Of a stretch of DNA of 64,000 nt, positions 63,203 through 64,000 are shown piece after piece. A program made the position numbers and the translations under genes. The notes beneath the pieces were generated by a model. It saw only the letters and a list, made by a program, of their open reading frames with translations, searched no databases and was not told the DNA's origin. The DNA is taken from assembly GCF_020510585.1 (NCBI RefSeq), contig NZ_CP075190.1:4090001-4154000 (forward strand). Direction: 5' to 3'. Numbering within the stretch: the first letter of the stretch is position 1; each line of letters begins with the position of its first letter. Source of the DNA: Ferribacterium limneticum. GTDB lineage: Bacteria; Pseudomonadota; Gammaproteobacteria; Burkholderiales; Rhodocyclaceae.

Positions 63203-64000
63203 TCAAGCCGCCACCGGCCGGCGCGTCAGGCGCACCGCTGCAACAAAGCTGAGGGCAATGATCACCACTAGCGAAAAACCGAATATCAGTTCCTTGCCTT
63301 CGCTCCACATATCGACCGCTGGCGACAACATCCTGGCGGCGCCGAAGGCAGCGACCAGCAGGCTGACGCCGGAAACGACTAGCCCCATGACGCGCGAAGC
63401 AATGAGCGCCACCTGATCGGCGCGGGCGATGAGGCGGGCGATCCACAGGCCGTTGATGCCATCGGTAAGCAACATGCCGAGCATGAAGAGCAGGGCGAGC
63501 ACGAGGGCATGCTCCCAGCCGCCGAACTGGGTGGCGGTCAGGGCAAAGAAGGCGGCTTGCGACAGGGTGTCGAAGGAGAGGGCGAACAGGGCGCCGACCA
63601 AGGCAATCAGCGCCGGGTGCGAAACATGGCGCAGGTTGCCGAGCAGACGGCCCTTGAGGCCGACCGGTTGGACCATTTCATGGGGTTCGGCGGCGAGTAC
63701 GGCGGCCAGATTGAGGCTGCCCAGCGCGACGAGAAAGCCGATGGAAATCACCGCACCGAGCGTGCCGAACCATTCCGGCACCGCCCACTGCCCGGCCAGC
63801 GCCGAGACGCCGAGGGCGATGGCCATGACCACGGCACCGTGGCCGAGCGAGAACAGGGTGCCGCAATAGCGCGCCAGATCGGGCCGGGTACGGGCGTTGT
63901 AGCGGGTCAGGCCATCGATGGTGGCCAGATGGTCGGCGTCGAAACCGTGCTTCATACCCAGGACGAAGGTCAGTATCAGCAGTGACAACCAGTCGTTGGG
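63203..64000 (-). CDS. NiCoT-family nickel/cobalt permease (5' end outside the window)
   Basis: At least 265 residues of a HoxN/NixA-type permease are present; the frame stays open to base 64000 (PNDWLSLLILTFVLGMKHGFD, in part), and a TTG at 63988 is not convincing, so the start lies outside. The first helix carries the diagnostic LGMKHGFDADHLATIDGLTR motif (H-x4-D-H) that binds Ni2+ or Co2+, and LGHGAVVMAIALG is the second conserved helix. About seven to eight hydrophobic segments follow. It imports metal across the inner membrane, and the receptor gene downstream would supply the outer-membrane step. Confidence 0.92.
   Translation of the reverse strand, partial: PNDWLSLLILTFVLGMKHGFDADHLATIDGLTRYNARTRPDLARYCGTLFSLGHGAVVMAIALGVSALAGQWAVPEWFGTLGAVISIGFLVALGSLNLAAVLAAEPHEMVQPVGLKGRLLGNLRHVSHPALIALVGALFALSFDTLSQAAFFALTATQFGGWEHALVLALLFMLGMLLTDGINGLWIARLIARADQVALIASRVMGLVVSGVSLLVAAFGAARMLSPAVDMWSEGKELIFGFSLVVIIALSFVAAVRLTRRPVAA

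Overview
The window is 64 kb of GC-rich (roughly 60%), densely packed bacterial chromosome. Gene content and order (pyrR-pyrB-pyrC' behind algH and ruvX, aroQ-accB-accC-prmA, a pilGHIJL Chp cluster, thiD-thiE-hemL, TPP-riboswitch thiC, alpha-carbonic anhydrase, an ornithine-lipid type olsB-plsC pair) point to a betaproteobacterium, most likely Rhodocyclales near Dechloromonas/Azonexus. This is inferred from family resemblance, not from a database search. I see no phage, IS element, CRISPR array, rRNA or tRNA, and no gene-free stretch longer than 300 bases. The first gene (pyrC') and the last (nickel/cobalt permease) run off the window.

Layout. 1-3363 (-): algH, ruvX, pyrR, pyrB, pyrC'. 3402-4808 (+): photolyase. 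4859-13870 (-): pilG, H, I, J, L twitching/chemosensory operon. 14058-17164 (+): thiD, thiE, hemL and a guanidinium-type SMR exporter. 17340-19970 (+): a duplicated-sensor/CheW fusion behind a probable sigma-54 promoter. 19951-27502 (-): a translationally coupled run ykgJ-like, uppP, yqiA-like, RNase II-like, tonB-like, aroE, mtgA, mgtE. 27639-33732 (-): a split MacAB/outer-membrane-factor exporter bracketed by two Spy-like periplasmic chaperone paralogues that share an upstream region with an exact GTAAA-N5-GTAAA (CpxR-like) repeat. 34028-36865 (+): a large membrane M48 peptidase. 36919-38970 (-): thiC and its riboswitch. 39094-43638 (+): carbonic anhydrase fusion, TetR regulator, methyltransferase, rhodanese, tolC. 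43604-45816 (-): waaA, waaC. 45972-49687 (+): epimerase, glmS, apaH. 49557-57220 (-): plsC, olsB, PfkB kinase, DUF3426-like protein, prmA, accC, accB, aroQ, and a nucleotidyltransferase-like gene. 57271-58617 (+): mpl. 58738-64000 (-): maeB, TonB-dependent receptor, NiCoT permease.

The most striking feature is not a gene. A short interspersed element with core CCGGTTGACCGTAGCAA, preceded by a T-rich half (TTTCAATTTTGGCC and then about six mostly T bases), occurs at eleven loci, about 38 bp when complete. Some copies follow stop codons or intrinsic terminators, one forms a perfect inverted pair, one replaces the leader of apaH, and five lie inside reading frames (pilL, thiE, the outer-membrane factor, thiC, waaA), where they are translated in several frames without stops. 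It could be a DNA-uptake-like word, a mobile palindromic repeat or a protein-binding/3'-end element. The sequence alone does not decide. The Spy-like/MacAB module with its paired boxes is the second most interesting unit.
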